Positions 51,399-62,800 of a stretch of DNA of 64,000 nucleotides are shown here, one piece after another. The notes beneath the pieces are model-generated. The model did not search any database. It saw only the letters and a list, made by a program, of their open reading frames with translations, and had not been told where the DNA came from. The stretch's first letter is position 1. Each line of letters begins with the position of its first letter. This DNA is from Trichobilharzia regenti (taxonomy: Eukaryota; Platyhelminthes; Trematoda; Strigeidida; Schistosomatidae): positions 55,625,112 through 55,689,111 of the forward strand of contig OX235265.1 in assembly GCA_944472135.2 (NCBI GenBank). Direction: 5' to 3'. The translations under genes and the position numbers were made by a program.

Positions 51399-53252
51399 CC
51401 CACGCAGTTTCAGTCGACTCCCGGGAAGATTCCTACATAATCCTGCTGGCATTGGGGTGTTTGGTATTCATACAATTTTGTCCGCTTTAGCTAAAGCAGT
51501 GTTTAGACTGCAGTAGTGTTGGACTTAACGACGTTTGCAGCGTCGGCTGTTGAGAAATCGCCGTAGTCGCCATTCCCGGTCGGCATCTGCCCGCCAAAAA
51601 TTCATCAGTGTTCGGAGTACACGTCCCCGAGGTAGCACAAAACCCGACCAATGAGACCTATGATATGTTCTTCAAAAGCAATAGTTGACGCCAGAATCCT
51701 CTCTCTCAAACAACAGGTTGTTTTCAAGCGCGTTAAAGCTTCTCAATCAGTGATGGGGAGGACGTTCCAAGCTGCACATGGAACTTTGGTATCTGAACTA
51801 CGTGTAGCTAGGTCATCAGACGCCTCAAAATCTTACGGCGTTGGAGCACGGTTATAAAAACCAAATACAACAGCGTTCATCCTCCGATAAAAAGACAAGA
51901 ACCATCGGTTTCTCACTGCATATATTTCTGAACATTTTTGGACTACAACATAAGGAAAATGCTACGAATGCTCCAGGTCTTCTAGTAAACAACATATCAC
52001 TCCCTCAACGTCAACCAGCTAAGTGCATAAAAAAGACAGTGTGGTTCTGATTGACGCTAAGTATTATGTCTCTTCTAAAGAAGAGGGTATATGTGGTTAC
52101 ACTCTTTGTGGACTATCCTTTCTCATGCTGACGTCATTGGCCATGTATGTTGTGGTGCGAGATGGCTGTTAGTCAAAATTGGTGGATAGTAATTTACGTC
52201 AATGTTTATGTCCCAAATATTTGTCGTGAGAAAAATGAGAACAAAGGCTTTGCGTAGGCGAATACAGCCAACATATAGATGATCTGACGTTCAAGAAACA
52301 GCCACAAAGAGATGCAAGGATAACTTTCTGTCAGAAACAACCAATCAGAGGACTGTGTTTTTCTGCTAACAATAATCTATAATATGTGCATGAAAATCTA
52401 TAAATATGTGTTGATTACCTTAATAAAGGATCTGTTTCCTGGCCTTTGTCTTCTGTTGTTACATGTATATATCACTGTTCCCTTTTGAAAATACATACTT
52501 ATACTGTTACTTTTCGTCTTACGGCGTTGTGCGTTCTGGCTTAGGTAGAGCAGGCTGAAGAAACATGTAGCTGTTGTATGCGATGATGAAGGTTCTTACA
52601 GTTGCTACAGGTTCTTACAGTTATTTTTTCATTATGAACTGTCGAAAACGATTAAAAAGGAAGAAATGGAACAATATTGGAGCAATAAGTAAAATATATG
52701 AAGTAGATAAAGCTATGTTCCTATTAGTTTCTAATCTTCATCCGATATTGATTTATGAGACTGGTTTGTTTGCAACATCATGATAATACAGGAGTTGATC
52801 TAAAACATTAGAATTCTCTTTCTGCTTATAAAACTGATATAGAATAAATGTATAGAGAAAGTAAAAAGTTGAGGTGGTGACGTCACTAACTTTTGCAACT
52901 CAGTTTGCTTTTGTTTTAAACACTTGAAAGATAAAGAGAGCGAAAGATAGAAAATCTGCCATTCAAACGCTCTCATGTGCAGTTTTACGCGGTTGCAACT
53001 AAGAAGTAGTCAAAGATTCTAAATGGCAACAATTTTTGGAGACCTATCTTGCTGAGAATAATCTAAATAGGATGCTATCATCACTGGACTAACTAAGATT
53101 CAAGTAGAATTCTCGTCTCGGGAATGACAAAGAATAATTTTTATTCATGTTTCGAGTTTTTATATCACTATGTTCTGTGAGTTGCTGTTGTTTGCAACGA
53201 CATTCTTGTCAACTTTTTTGGAATGATTTGGAAGTTAGTAAAGAGCATAATC
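51399..53252. other. Unassigned stretch, less AT-rich at its left end
   Basis: 51,399-51,860 has a more balanced composition than its surroundings and two open frames of 67-68 codons without recognisable motifs. TATA-like sequences occur at 51,854-51,860 and 52,399-52,406, the latter followed by AATAAA at about 52,421, so a solo LTR or similar transposon end is possible but unproven. A diverged match links 52,520-52,600 ('GGCGTTGTGCGTTCTGGCTT') with 51,070-51,170, indicating another dispersed repeat. Confidence 0.45.
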
Positions 53253-53441
53253 TTTTTTTTTGATTTACAGCTTGATTCCACACTGTATTTTTGGTACAAG
53301 TATGGAATTTTCAGCATGGATATCGGTAGCCCAAATTTTACAGGCCGACCTTAGATTTCAGGTGTGCGTCGGCGTGGGCTCGAACCCCGGACCATGTGCA
53401 TGGTCGTCGAGAGTCCTAACCACTGTGCCACCGACGCACAT
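53253..53441 (-). mobile_element. tRNA-derived SINE of the 'GCGTCGG' family
   Basis: On the minus strand: 'GTGCGTCGGTGGCACAGTGG' with A box TGGCACAGTGG, B box GGTTCGAGCCC, then the body, ending 'GGAATCAAGCTGTAAATCA' and an A run (T run at 53,252-53,260 on the plus strand). This is the best-preserved copy of the family here; both Pol III boxes fit consensus. Confidence 0.86.
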
Positions 53442-53869
53442 GTTGGTTTTGTATTTCCTTTCTTCAACTTAGATGCCTTTCTTAAACCCAGTTTTAAATG
53501 TTTGAATATATGCTGCCTGAACAGCTGATTTTTTCAGTTTGGATAATTTTTGTAATGTGTTGTTTTGTGGTTGAATAACTCTTTGTCTTTGTTGAATAGA
53601 TATTTATTGATTTGTTGTGATCTCCTTAGTGTCAGATTTATTTAGTGTTCCACACGAGATTGCACTGCTCCCAAAAATAACACATAAAGTTGAATAATCA
53701 ACTTGACTTTTCATTTGTTTTGTAACTGCTGGAATTCATCAGTAATATGCACTGGCCACATTGATACAAATAATGTTCTCTTTGATATTTTATAGTCATT
53801 TATTCACTGGTAAATTTAACCTAACAATAAACAGTCAGCAATTAATGCTAAATTGCAATGTACTGAAGT
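53442..53869. other. Short unassigned interval between two inverted SINEs
   Basis: AT-rich, with no ORF or repeat recognised. Confidence 0.5.
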
Positions 53870-54027
53870 GTTACTCGCTGACCATGAACATGGTCTAGGG
53901 TTCGAGCCCGCGCCGACGCACACATGATATCTATGGTCGGCCTGCGAAATTTGGGCTACCGATATCCATGCTGAAAATTCCATACATGTACCAAAAATAC
54001 AGTGTGGAATCAAGCTGTAAATCAAAA
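53870..54027 (+). mobile_element. 5'-truncated tRNA-derived SINE of the 'GCGTCGG' family
   Basis: Starts inside the tRNA-like part ('CTGACCATGAACATGGTCTA'). It keeps the B box GGTTCGAGCCC, the body and the 3' tail 'AATCAAGCTGTAAATCAAAA'. It is inverted relative to the copy at 53,253-53,441. It differs at many positions from the other two copies, so they are independent insertions. Confidence 0.82.
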
Positions 54028-54368
54028 ATCAAAAGTAAAATAAGCTTAATAGTCTTAATTATAGGCTTAACTGACTAACTCTGATCAATGTAATGACTTG
54101 TAAATTTGGTTAGTCACTTATCTAAACGTGAAAGTTTTCAGGTTCACTATTTTTTATTTATTCTCTAGAGATCGAATTCATCAAGCACATCTAAACACAC
54201 CTCAAAGTAGTAGTTAACCTAAGTGTCAGAAAAAACAAAAATAGCCTCAGATTCGATAATTATGACTATGTATAAATTCAGAATTAATCAGCTTGTATTG
54301 CACTTATCTTTTACCTGAGTAACTATAGGCATATCACATAAATCTCAATCAACTAGTGCAATTTAGAC

Positions 54369-57353
54369 TTGAAAGACGAAAATATTTACATAGCTGATCT
54401 ACCACATCGTTTCTGGAGAATAATTCAGAGTGGGAATTTTCAGATTATGCTGATTTTGATATATATGCTTAAATCTTGGGCTACCAAAATTTCCATCCTA
54501 CATATTGCATCTATTTCCTCGGATTTATTTTGTTTTAATCATTCAATTATGTATCCAAGTCGCATTACTTACTCTCGCGATTATTTAAAATGTCTTCAAC
54601 CCTTTGATTTACGAGTATATAATAACGTTAAGAAAAAGCATCATGGAGGTTGGCAGAGATCATTAAAGTGTACTCCAATGCATCAGATGACTGTTCCTGT
54701 GATTATGAGCACAAATTGCAGGTCATTATCGAACAAGATTAACTACTTGCATTCTCTATTATACTCAAATGTATATTGTAATACTGGTGTAATCACTCTT
54801 CAAGAGACTTGGCTCCATGATTCATATGACGATAATTTAGTCTCCTTAAGTGGGTTCACAATCTACAGACAAGACCGATGCAGCTCGAAGAAGAAGAGAG
54901 GTGGTGGTGTTGCCACTTTTATTAATTCTCAGTGGTCTACTGCCAACAACGTCTGCTTCAAATTCTCAAATGACAATATTGACTGTATAACTGTAAAATG
55001 TCGACCTAAACACTTACCTAAGTACAACTCCATTTTTGTCACAAATATCTATATCACACCTTGTTGCAGTCCCTCAGAACTATCTATCTTCGCTGATGAA
55101 TTCACTATTTTTGCTGCTGCTTCGTTTGGTAACTCCTTATCTATAGTGACCGGCGACTTCAACTCCAGCGACTGCAGTTTTATTACATTGCTGGGCCATG
55201 CAAATGTTGTTAATTTCCCAACTCGACAAAATACTTCACTTGATTTAGTATTTGTAAATGATTCTGGAATATACGAAGCTCGTAAAAGAGCCCCACTCTT
55301 CAATTCTGATCATTGTATTGTACGAGTCTTACCCAAAATTTACGGAAAGTTACACAGTAAAGCCTTCTCAAACTTGTCTAAGAAAGTTGTTCACAGATGC
55401 TACTCAAATGAGAACGTACATCATCTTAGAAACATGCTCAGTGACACAAGATGGGATTTGTTTAATGATGATTCACTTAATGACAATATCTCTAATATTA
55501 CATCCTATCTGAAATTCTGTTTTGAAATCTGTTGTCCAAAAGAAACACTATTCGTCAAATTTGACCGTTTCTCCTCGCCTCAACTTAAAAAGCTTCGTAG
55601 AGAGAAGGAAAAACTATATAAAATCAAAGATAAAAGTGGTGTAAAAAGAACTAACTTCTTAATTAAGTCTGAAATGCAGAGGTTGAATGTAATATATAAC
55701 CAGAAATTCATGTCCTGCAAAAATCCTTCTAATATGTGGAAACTATTTAAGGAAATCACTGGTGGTAAGCAGATAAACAATATTCCATATTCTTTTGATG
55801 TATGTACTCTTAACAAATCTTTTATTTACTCTCCCTCAAATGCCATGCTTCCCAGCATCACTTGTGTTAATAATAGCCCCTTTCCAGGTTTTAACACAAA
55901 TGATGTTCAAAAGTGCCTCAAGTCTCTAAACCCTTCCCAGAGCTTAGGTCCCGATTATGTACCTAGTATTATTTTTAAAAAATGTTCTGATATTCTGTGT
56001 CACCCTCTTACTGATCTATTTAACAAATCTTTTTCCGATAATATTGTGCCTGCCGTTTGGAAGGACATTAAAGTTGTACCCATACCTAAATCTTCTACTG
56101 GAGCATGTGTCAAATTTAGACCCATTGCTATTACCTCTCCTTTTTTGAAAACTATGGAGAAATTACTTTTACTTAGTCTTGTACCTTCGCTTAAATCCTT
56201 TAATGACCCTAAACAATTTGCCTATAAGCACAGTAGAAGCACTTTAGATGCAGCTGCCGTCTTATATCATAACATTGCTTCCAGTCTAGACAAGGGGGCT
56301 AAATTTGTTCGTTGCGCCTTCCTAGACTATACATCTGCTTTCGACTCGGTCCCTAGGGACATCTTATTAAATAAACTTGCTGCTAGTCAAACAGAATGTT
56401 GGGCTGTTAACTGGTTACATTCCTATTTCTCAGATAGAAAGCAGTACACCGTATATAAAGGGAAGTCCTCCACTTCATTGCCTACTGAAGCTGGTGTCCC
56501 TCAAGGTGCTGTTCTTTCTCCTTTTCTTTTTTCTTTCTTCTTGCACGACTTGCCTCACTCTGATGAAATAAACTTTGTGAAGTATGCTGATGATTTAACG
56601 GTTTCAATGGCTGTTAACTCCCAGCTAGATTGTACTAAAATAAATAGCTTTCTATCGGAAGTCAGCAAATGGTCTGAGTCTAACGGTCTTAAACTGAATC
56701 CTTCTAAGTGTCAAACTGTTGATTTCAGCTTAAGATGTAAACGACAGTTAAAAGAAGTCATCGATTCTCATGACACTTGTAAAATTGACGACAATGATAT
56801 AGGAATCAAATCAGAAATTAAGTATCTTGGACTCATTCTCTCTTCTGATCTCTCCTGGTCTTCCCATGTCTTAGCAATCTCCAGTAAAATATTCCGCTTG
56901 ACATTTTACATTAAGAAGTTAAGACACTCGGGTATAACTCAACCCCTCATCCTACAGTTCGTAAACTCTTGCATCCTACCTATTCTTCTTTATTGCTCAC
57001 CCTTATTCTTTCCTGGTTTGCTTAAAAAGGACTATGTCACAATTCGTAGAATACTGAAGACTGTCAGTAGAGTGAGTGGTGTCCCAGTGGACCACATAGT
57101 TAACGTCGTTGTCGATAGGCATTTGACTTCGTGCAATAAATTTGCTAAAGGGATTTTGTCTGACTTGGAGCATCCGCTTTACCCTCAGCTTTCACCTTGC
57201 ATCTCCTCAGGTAGAACAAGGAGTAACTTCAGAAAACTGTATGCTCGCACGTCTAAGTATAAGAATTCTATGATACCATACTTGGCACGTATTTTATGTG
57301 ATGAAAATAGTGTCAGGCAAGAATTAACTAACCTTCTTTCATCTAGTAAATAA
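54369..57353 (+). CDS. CR1-like retrotransposon ORF2: endonuclease plus reverse transcriptase (994 aa)
   Basis: Intact polyprotein for target-primed reverse transcription. It opens with an apurinic-type endonuclease: 'STNCRSLSNK' near residue 114, QETW with catalytic E146, GGGVATF, GDFN with D263, and NSDHC with D314/H315. A linker follows to about residue 500. The reverse transcriptase has FRPIAIT, FLDYTSAFD with catalytic D653, GVPQGAVLSP, and YADD at 739-742, then 'GLKLNPSKCQTVDFS' and 'YLGLILSSDLSW'. The C-terminus ('LYCSPLFFPG', 'HPLYPQLSPCISSGRTRSN') matches the CR1/Rex-like group. No stop or frameshift in 994 codons. The homologous ORF at 60,081-62,738 starts at the equivalent of Met107, so residues 1-106 may be 5' UTR translated by chance. 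No ORF1 seen. All catalytic residues present, so it could be active. Confidence 0.93.
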   Translation: MKDENIYIADLPHRFWRIIQSGNFQIMLILIYMLKSWATKISILHIASISSDLFCFNHSIMYPSRITYSRDYLKCLQPFDLRVYNNVKKKHHGGWQRSLKCTPMHQMTVPVIMSTNCRSLSNKINYLHSLLYSNVYCNTGVITLQETWLHDSYDDNLVSLSGFTIYRQDRCSSKKKRGGGVATFINSQWSTANNVCFKFSNDNIDCITVKCRPKHLPKYNSIFVTNIYITPCCSPSELSIFADEFTIFAAASFGNSLSIVTGDFNSSDCSFITLLGHANVVNFPTRQNTSLDLVFVNDSGIYEARKRAPLFNSDHCIVRVLPKIYGKLHSKAFSNLSKKVVHRCYSNENVHHLRNMLSDTRWDLFNDDSLNDNISNITSYLKFCFEICCPKETLFVKFDRFSSPQLKKLRREKEKLYKIKDKSGVKRTNFLIKSEMQRLNVIYNQKFMSCKNPSNMWKLFKEITGGKQINNIPYSFDVCTLNKSFIYSPSNAMLPSITCVNNSPFPGFNTNDVQKCLKSLNPSQSLGPDYVPSIIFKKCSDILCHPLTDLFNKSFSDNIVPAVWKDIKVVPIPKSSTGACVKFRPIAITSPFLKTMEKLLLLSLVPSLKSFNDPKQFAYKHSRSTLDAAAVLYHNIASSLDKGAKFVRCAFLDYTSAFDSVPRDILLNKLAASQTECWAVNWLHSYFSDRKQYTVYKGKSSTSLPTEAGVPQGAVLSPFLFSFFLHDLPHSDEINFVKYADDLTVSMAVNSQLDCTKINSFLSEVSKWSESNGLKLNPSKCQTVDFSLRCKRQLKEVIDSHDTCKIDDNDIGIKSEIKYLGLILSSDLSWSSHVLAISSKIFRLTFYIKKLRHSGITQPLILQFVNSCILPILLYCSPLFFPGLLKKDYVTIRRILKTVSRVSGVPVDHIVNVVVDRHLTSCNKFAKGILSDLEHPLYPQLSPCISSGRTRSNFRKLYARTSKYKNSMIPYLARILCDENSVRQELTNLLSSSK

Positions 57354-57824
57354 ACAATTTCCTCCATCCATCCTTATATACCTTCAAGTTTTACTTTTAT
57401 TACTTCTATTATATTTATGGTCCTGTTACTTCTCTGTTTTACTCTCATAATTGCAAACACCAACTTATCTCCATGACGGCTGTAATCTTTGTTTTTCCCT
57501 CACCATATCATGTAGAAAGAACATTATATTCAATATTTTTAAACATGTTAGGATTTCTATACCACATTGCCAATACTGTGTGACACAAGCCAACGGCAAT
57601 TTTCACTTGTATTATTATTATTATTACTACCCTAGCTGTTATCATTATTATTGCTATTTCCATTTTATATGCTGCATGTTTTTGACACTACCTCTATTGT
57701 AAATGTGGAAAATTTTCTGTGTGATTAATTTTATTTATAATTTGAGGAAATTAGATGCAATATTGTGATTAATGCTGAAAATTCCATTCTGTATCACAAG
57801 TACTGTTTTTGGAATAAAGTAAAT
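57354..57824 (+). other. 3' UTR of CR1-like copy 1
   Basis: No coding capacity. It contains an ATT-rich microsatellite at about 57,610-57,655 and ends with the conserved tail region that precedes the (ATT)n end. Confidence 0.7.
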
Positions 57825-57846
57825 CATTATTATTATTATTATTATT

Positions 57847-58489
57847 GTGGTAATATGGAGCATTCGTGTTTCTTTTGGTCTTGAAATTCTTGGATGTCAT
57901 TCCTCGAAAGACTTTGCATTCACATCTACTCATAAAAGCGTGTAAAATAACTCGATGACAGTTCTAATTCATGACCAGTTCATGACGTAGGACCCCGGAG
58001 TCCGTCGAATGCAGATGAATAAGCATATGCAAAACTCATAATTGCCCTCTTAATCCATTTTATTACTTACCTGTATTATTACCTTGCTTCACCGAATAAA
58101 ATTATGAATTACTGACGGCCTAGGAAACCACCCATACCAAACAATAGTGACAACAACGGACAGCAGGTTTATTTTTTCGAAGCCAAACTTATAATAAGCC
58201 ACAATTTAACTTCGCGTGTACTTTGCAGACATGTTGTTTGACTTTTTCATTCTCCTCTTTATTTACTTTTGTGTATCTGTAAATCTTGTATTTTTAGTTA
58301 CTGGTATACATTGAGTATTCTGTCGTCTGTTTATAGCTAGTACAAAATTTTACCGAGTGAGACACAGTGCACTTCTTCCTATCTTCGTTACAGTCTAGAA
58401 ACACACAAAGTATTTCCACAACCAGAGTTAGTTGTGATGGAGTTATTCTTTTTTTAGAATAAGATAATACATAAATATTTTTATGTCGA
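57847..58489. other. Unassigned interval
   Basis: No ORF or repeat that I can support. Confidence 0.5.
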
Positions 58490-58670
58490 TATTCAAGTGT
58501 TGGTTTACAGGGATTTAATCGGTTTCAAGATTTCATCATCTCTGGTGATTAAAACCCGGAGGATGAAGAGTCCCAAACTAGGACGAAACAACTGTCCAGT
58601 ACTCACAGGTTTTCCAGTGTTTATCTAACCAATGCCAGCTCATGATGAAATCCTGAATTTTTGTATCAGT
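58490..58670 (+). mobile_element. Internally deleted hammerhead-SINE
   Basis: The terminal repeat 'ATTCAAGTGTTGGTTTACAG' at about 58,492-58,511 is followed within 60 bp by a hammerhead remnant (58,556-58,602): ATGAAGA where CUGANGA is expected (C3 changed), a perfect stem II GTCC/GGAC, GAAA, and the GTC triplet with CAGTAC. It ends 'CCAGCTCATGATGAAATCCT'. The tRNA-like segment is missing, and the 5' strand of stem I is lost. Confidence 0.72.
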
Positions 58671-58739
58671 TAAGTAAATGAAAAAGAAGAAAAAGCAATT
58701 TTTTACTGTGCAGTAATTCTTCTCGAAGATTTATATATT

Positions 58740-59800
58740 ACCATTCATAATCTGCGTTCATAATAGAACTTAAGTCTTTAGCTACACACCTCCACTGTAC
58801 TCAGTTCTCTGTCACCACTTTTAACTGGCTTCACAACTAACCACAGACTTTTGTTTCCTCTTCACATGATCTCTGCCACGTTACCCACAGACAAACAACA
58901 CTTTAGATTCCTTACGGATTGTGCTTGAAGGCCTGGTGTATGATTCCATTCAGTAGTTTCCCAGGCGTATGTTCAATTCATTTTCATTCCCTTCTGAACA
59001 TTCGTTGGGTAATAGGCTCTTCCTTGGTTTTCTGTCTGCCAATTATAGTTACTTGTTACTTGTTTATGCTCTCAGTTCGGCCATTTGTTCTTCAGTGAAC
59101 ATCGATGATGATAAAAATCTGCATTAGCTTGTCAGGAACGCACGCCGAATCTCTGAATTATGCAGAAAAACTGACTTGACATTAGTGTCGAAAATTCAAA
59201 TAAAGTGTGTGTTGAGTGAGTACTGTATATCTACATGCTGATTTCAGGATAATGGACGTCTGTTTTGCTTATACGGTCTCATTCTGGTTAGCTTAGACAT
59301 TCTCATCCTTGTGGTCTGTAGTTAAAACATCCTTGCCTGTCCAACTAAGTTAAAAGGGCAACTTCGCCTAAATTTCTTCCACTCATGGTTATTGCCGTTC
59401 ATTGCTAACGTTTGGGTGTTTTTTTCATCTTCATTTTCGCTATATTCGTCGCAAATCCCGTTATTACAACCTTTTCTGCCAAATTTTTGAATTTCTGTTG
59501 TACATCTTCAAGATTGTGCTGCATGAGACATATATCATTTGCGAAGTCTGAATAAATGTTTTTGTCAGTCTAACGAAGCCTTGTTTTCTCGTTACTCACG
59601 GTGTACTGGATGATGCAGTCCACCACAATTAGGAGGATCATTGGTGATAGTAGACAGACTTGTTTTAATCTTGTTTTCTATTCTAAGGCCTTGGAGAAAT
59701 TTCAGCTGTGAATTACGCGACAAATGGTATCATCCTATGTCTGCTGAATAAGTTTTATAAGTATGTTGGTTTTCGAGTGTGATTCTCATTGGAAGAATTA
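58740..59800 (-). pseudogene. RTE-clade retrotransposon remnant, heavily decayed
   Basis: In broken frames on the minus strand: 'CLLSPMILLIVVDCIIQYT' (domain B), 'DFANDICLMQHNLEDVQ' (domain C, with the catalytic FADD altered to FAND), then post-RT text with many stops down to about 58,740. It abuts the (AAT)n tail of CR1-like copy 2 exactly, so the CR1-like element may have inserted into or beside it. Confidence 0.78.
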
Positions 59801-62800
59801 CAATAATAATAATAATAATATAATCACTTTATTCCAAAACAATAACAATTTACATCATGGAATTTTCAGCGTTTCTTTTACATACTGCAATGGTTTAGCT
59901 CTGTTTATAATTATATAAATATATATATATAAATATATAAGATGTTAAAATATTGATAGTTAATAGGAAAAAATAAAACCCCAACAAAATCACACGATTG
60001 CTAGATCATAGTGAATAATAAATAGATAATATAACAAATAACACATGCATTAATATGCATCATTACATTTTATACTTTAGTTAATGATTTAAAAGTTGTA
60101 AAAGTTCGTTTCTGATATTTATCTCTTCACACAATACTCGTGCCAAATATGGTACGGTCGAATTTTTATATTTTGTAGTACGAGCATAAATATTTATGAA
60201 ATTTCTTCTGGTCTTACCCGAAGAGATACAAGGAAACAATTGTGAATAAAGAGGATGTTCACTATCAGATAAGATAACTTTATCTAAGTGTTTACAAGAA
60301 TTCATATGTCTATTGACAACAGTGTCATTTAGTTGAGTCAAAGGGATAGCACTGACCCTACTTACAGCCCTCAATGTTCTTCGTAGTATTATATGGTCTT
60401 TCTTGAGTATCCCAGGGAAGAATAATGGAGAACAATAAAGAATGATGGGCAAAACACATGAATTAATAAATTGTATGAGAAGAGATTGGGTTATACCTGA
60501 GTGCCTCAACTTCTTTATGTAATAAGTCAGACGGAAAACTTTCTTAGAAACTATAAGAATATGAGACGACCAGCAAAGGTTTGAAGAGAAACTAATGCCA
60601 AGATAAGAAACACTTGACTTACTCTCTATCATGGTACCTTCAATATTACAACAATCATGAGATTGGATCAATCCATGCATGTCTTTTTCACTTCTCAAGC
60701 TGAAATCAACAGTGTTACATTTAGTTGGATTTAGTTTAAGACCATTTGAGCCAGACCAATCCTTAACTTCAGCTAAGAAGCCATTCATATGGCAACAATC
60801 CGATGTGGCAACTACAGGGACAGAAACGGTCAGATCATCAGCATACTTAATGAAGTTAACTTTGGGTGAGTTCGGAAGGTCATGCAAAAAGAAAGAAAAA
60901 AGAAATGGAGAAAGTACTGCACCTTGAGGCACACCACTTTCAGTTAGCTGGGAAGTGGAGCGCTTTCCAGCCAAAACAGTATGCTGTTTCCTATCCTTAA
61001 AATAAGAAGACAGCCATCTAGTTGCCCAGGACTCTGTTTGAGCTGAAATCATCTTTCCTAATAAAAGTGTCCTAGGAACAGAGTCGAAAGCTGCAGTATA
61101 GTCTAAAAAAGCTGTTCGAACGAACTTAGCGCCCTTATCAAAGCAGGAAACAATATTGTGGTGTAGTACAATGGCTGCATCTAATGTACTTCTTCCACAC
61201 TTATAAGCAAACTGCTTAGGGTCACTAAAAGCTTTTAAAGAAGGTTTAAGAATATTCAAAAGAAGTTTCTCCATAGTTTTCAAAAAAGGAGATGTTATAG
61301 CGACCGGTCTAAACTTTATACCTGCTCCAGAAGATGATTTCTGTACAGGTACAACCTTGATTTCTTTCCAGTCAGCAGGTACCGTTTCCCTGTTAAATGA
61401 TGCGTTAAAGATTTGAGTCAGAGGATGACACAAGATGTCTGCACACTTTTGAAGAAAAATGCTTGGTACACCATCTGGACCAAGGTTATGTGTTGGATTT
61501 AATGATTTCAAACATAATAGTACATCCTTTTCTTTAAAACCCGGAAAATGACCATTTTCTTGACTAGGTACATCAGGTACAACCATATTAATTTGTTTCT
61601 TGATAAATGATTTGTTTAAAGCATTAACATCAGAATAAGCATCAACAGACATTTGTTTTTTACTTGTAAGTTTATTGAAAAGTTTCCAAATGTTTGAAGG
61701 ATTTTTACATGATAAAAATTTTTCATTATATAGTCTGTTCAACCTTTCTATTTCAATTTTTATAAGGGTGTTTATTTTACGGACACCAGTATTATCACAA
61801 TTCTTATACAACTTCTCTTTTAATCTTCCAAGTTTTTTCAGTTGCACAGAAGAGATTCTGTCAAATCTCGAAAACAATGTTTCATATGGACAGCAAATTT
61901 CCAAACAAAACTTCAGATAATCGGTTATATTAGAGACAGTAGTATCCAACTTATCGTCAGTAAATAGTTCCCAGTTGGTATCACACAACATGCTTCTTAG
62001 TGCTAGAATGTTGTCATGGGAATATGAACGTTCATGTATCTTCTTTGTTAAATGACTAAACAATTTTTGTTGTAACTTGCCGTACACTTTCGGTAAAATA
62101 CGAATAATGCAGTGGTCAGAATTTAGCAAAGGAGCTCTCCTTCGGGTTTCATATACATCACGGTCATTTATGAAAACCAGGTCTAGTGATTTGTCCAGAC
62201 GTGTATTAAACTTGACTAGATTCTCATGACCAAGTGAAGTAAGAAAGCTGTGATCACATGAATTGAAATCACCACAGACTATAGACAACGAGTTTCCGAA
62301 TGCAGGAGCAGCGAATTCAGTAAATTCATCTGCAAACATAACTATATTAGAAAGGCTACAATTGGGTGTTATGTAAATATTTGTTATGTATATACAAGAA
62401 TATTTACTTAAGTGTTTTGGGCGACACCTGACTGTTATGCAATCTAAATTGTCACTAGAATAATTGAAGCAAACGGGATTTGATGTAGACCAACTTGTGT
62501 TTATAAAAGTGGCTACCCCTCCTCCATATTTTTTCTTAGAACTTTTTCTATCTTGGCGAAAAACTTTATATCCATTTATTGAAACTAGATTATGATCATA
62601 ATGCTGGTGCAGCCAAGTCTCTTGTATTGCTAAAACGCCAGCATTTCGATAAACATTGGAATACATTAGGGATTGAAGATAATCCATTTTGTTGGACAGG
62701 GATCTACAATTAGTGCTAACAAGTTCAGGAACAGTCATTTGATTAATTTGTGGACGAAGTTTAAGAATAGCGTCCCAAAACCTTCAACGCTCAAATGACC

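Larger units (their letters stand above)
54369..57846 (+). mobile_element. CR1-like non-LTR retrotransposon, copy 1
   Basis: One long ORF (54,369-57,353), about 470 bp of 3' UTR, and an (ATT)n tail at 57,825-57,846, the short-repeat 3' end typical of the CR1 group. The final 60 bp before the tail include 'ATGCTGAAAATTCCATTCTG' and 'TTGGAATAAAGTAAATCA', shared with copy 2 and with the SINE. The 5' end cannot be placed; 54,028-54,368 shows no feature that I recognise and may be 5' UTR. Confidence 0.9.

Noticed and set aside
51313..52050. Cluster of 67-69 codon ORFs in a less AT-rich patch
   Set aside because: They are in different frames with no motif. A solo LTR or other transposon end is more likely than a gene, but neither could be shown.
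54369..54686. N-terminal 106 residues of the 994-aa ORF as a conserved domain
   Set aside because: They are absent from the homologous ORF at 60,081-62,738 and have no recognisable motif. They are likely 5' UTR that happens to be open.
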